Part shown: positions 62,890-64,000 of the stretch, one piece after another | Position numbering within the stretch: position 1 is the first letter of the stretch | Layout: every line of letters begins with the position of its first letter | Origin: Phocoena phocoena | Lineage: Eukaryota; Chordata; Mammalia; Artiodactyla; Phocoenidae | Length of the DNA: 64,000 bases | Direction: 5' to 3' | NCBI RefSeq assembly: GCF_963924675.1 | Contig: NW_027077400.1 | Coordinates: forward strand, 434,001 to 498,000 | Notes under the pieces: generated by a model | What the model was told of the DNA's origin: nothing | Databases searched by the model: none | Seen by the model: only the letters and a program-made list of their open reading frames with translations | Translations under genes and position numbers: made by a program

Positions 62890-64000
62890 GTCAGTGCCTT
62901 TAACCTCCTCTTTGGCACAGCTTGCAATTTCTGTGCAAAATGAACAGGAATAGGGAGAACCAATGAGAGACTAGCTGTAGGTGTCTGCACGGGCAAATGT
63001 AACGCTCATTTCCCACCAGGAAGAGGAATTAACCAAAGGCTCAGCGTGCCCTGCCGGAAACAGATTAGGGCCTGAAGCAATCCTGCGGTTTTGTGCCCAG
63101 CTCACAAGAAAGCGAGTTGAAGAAAGGAGCTCAGGGGCACTGTAATTCACAAACCTGCAGAGTTATAAATGACAGCTATCCTCCAAAAATATATTGAAGT
63201 AAGCCTGCGAAGGGGACTTGAAAGCGGGGCAGAATTTCAGGAAAACGATTGCAGGGGGTAGACTGGAATTGCCCTGAAAGCATAGGAAAAGAGGCAGAAC
63301 GTCGACAATGATGCACTTGGCCAAAAAGTGCGTATGTGTTTTTTCCTGAATATATTCAGGAAAAAACGCATACGCCCTTTTTGGCCAACCAAGCAAGCCT
63401 GTAAATGAAATCTGCACTACAATGAAGTCTCACTGCCACCCTGGCAAAAGGGCCATCTGAAAAAAGTGTAAAATCCAGAAAGGTAGGACAGGATATGGAG
63501 AACAGGGAGCCTTGTTATGCTGATTGGCAGGATGTAAATTGCCAGCAGCCACCCTGGAGAAGTGTATGGTGTTTCCTGAAACACGAAAGAAACAAAGCAA
63601 CACAGCCTATGGCACTTCCACTTATGGTCCTATAGCTTACGGAAATTAACATCAAAAACAGACAGCCACCCCAATATTTGAGACGGCTGTGTTCACAAGA
63701 AGCTCGTCTACAGTATCAGGTAAATATCCCAGAAAGCAAAAAATGGATAAAGAACTTGTGGCACGTACGTACAATGCAATATCACTCAGCAATGAAATCT
63801 GTGTCATCAGGCCCATAGCGGCATAGTGAGTGGATGCAGGTACGGTGATTCTACGTGAACTACGTGACACAGAAAAAGAAACATCATAAGATATCACGAA
63901 TACACGGAATGTATACTTGACTACACATGAACTGAATTACAAAATAGAAAAGGGTCTCAAATTTAGAAAACCAACTTGTGCTTGCTTATGGGGAAAGGTG
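62890..64000 (+). repeat. Monomer 37, subtype B, cut by window end
   Basis: B-type, first 1111 bp only. Palindrome 63317-63388 has the same two left-arm mismatches as monomer 19 (63329, 63337). It also shares C at 63650 and T at 63914 with that copy. The L1 part starts at 63389 and is cut. Private: GTGACACAG near 63865. Confidence 0.9.

Larger units (their letters stand above)
1..64000 (+). repeat. L1-derived ~1747-bp tandem satellite array (common cetacean satellite type)
   Basis: The same 1747-bp sequence recurs head to tail across the whole window. Landmarks such as the 72-bp palindrome return every 1747 bp from 428 to 63317. All copies have one orientation and no unrelated sequence interrupts them, so both array ends lie outside the window. 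Copies are nearly identical within a subtype and about 3 % different between subtypes A and B (estimated by eye). About half of the monomer is a LINE-1 3' end. A satellite of this size and L1 origin is known from cetaceans; that identification is from memory of the literature, not a search. No gene, tRNA, rRNA or CRISPR array is visible. Unequal exchange and gene conversion probably maintain the array. Confidence 0.93.

Noticed and set aside
1..64000. CRISPR array or bacterial repeat system
   Set aside because: Monomers are 1747 bp with no short repeat/spacer pattern, and the content is mammalian retrotransposon sequence.

Overview
The whole 64 kb window is one uninterrupted head-to-tail tandem satellite array. 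It holds 36 complete monomers and one cut monomer of 1747 bp (range 1744-1750), with no unique flanking DNA and no protein-coding gene that I can support. The recurring short reading frames, mostly on the minus strand, repeat with the monomer and resemble no protein family I know, so I do not call them genes.

Identity: about half of each monomer (offset about 500-1379 when a monomer starts at window position 1) is an old, sense-strand LINE-1 3' end. It contains the degraded C-terminal part of ORF2, its stop position, the 3' UTR, an AATAAA signal and an A-rich tail, of the kind carried by laurasiatherian mammals. A second, weaker match to a MIR SINE spans the point I use as monomer boundary. 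A 72-bp perfect palindrome without loop (offset 428-499) lies directly before the L1 part. A ~1.75 kb L1-derived tandem satellite is what I recall as the common cetacean satellite DNA (work of Arnason and colleagues; L1 origin noted by Kapitonov, Holmquist and Jurka). The best reading is therefore heterochromatin of a whale, probably not a true dolphin, whose monomer I remember as ~1.58 kb. The species cannot be told from the sequence.

Layout: monomers fall into two subtypes, A and B, that differ at several dozen fixed positions (about 3 % by eye). They mainly alternate, giving a 3494-bp A-B dimer as higher-order unit. Seven monomers are A/B or B/A mosaics. At all 36 monomer boundaries an A-type end is followed by a B-type start and vice versa, so every phase change happens inside a monomer, and six of the seven happen inside the L1-derived half. 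Private variants shared by monomers 1, 2, 11 or 18 units apart record local and long-range copying. Monomer 21 carries a 150-bp strongly divergent tract that re-opens part of the L1 ORF2 frame. Monomers 33-34 contain a cluster of small indels that may be an assembly flaw.

Working together: nothing here forms a gene system. The interest lies in satellite birth (L1 plus MIR plus inverted junction), in homogenisation by unequal exchange and conversion, and in a strictly kept long palindrome present once per monomer.
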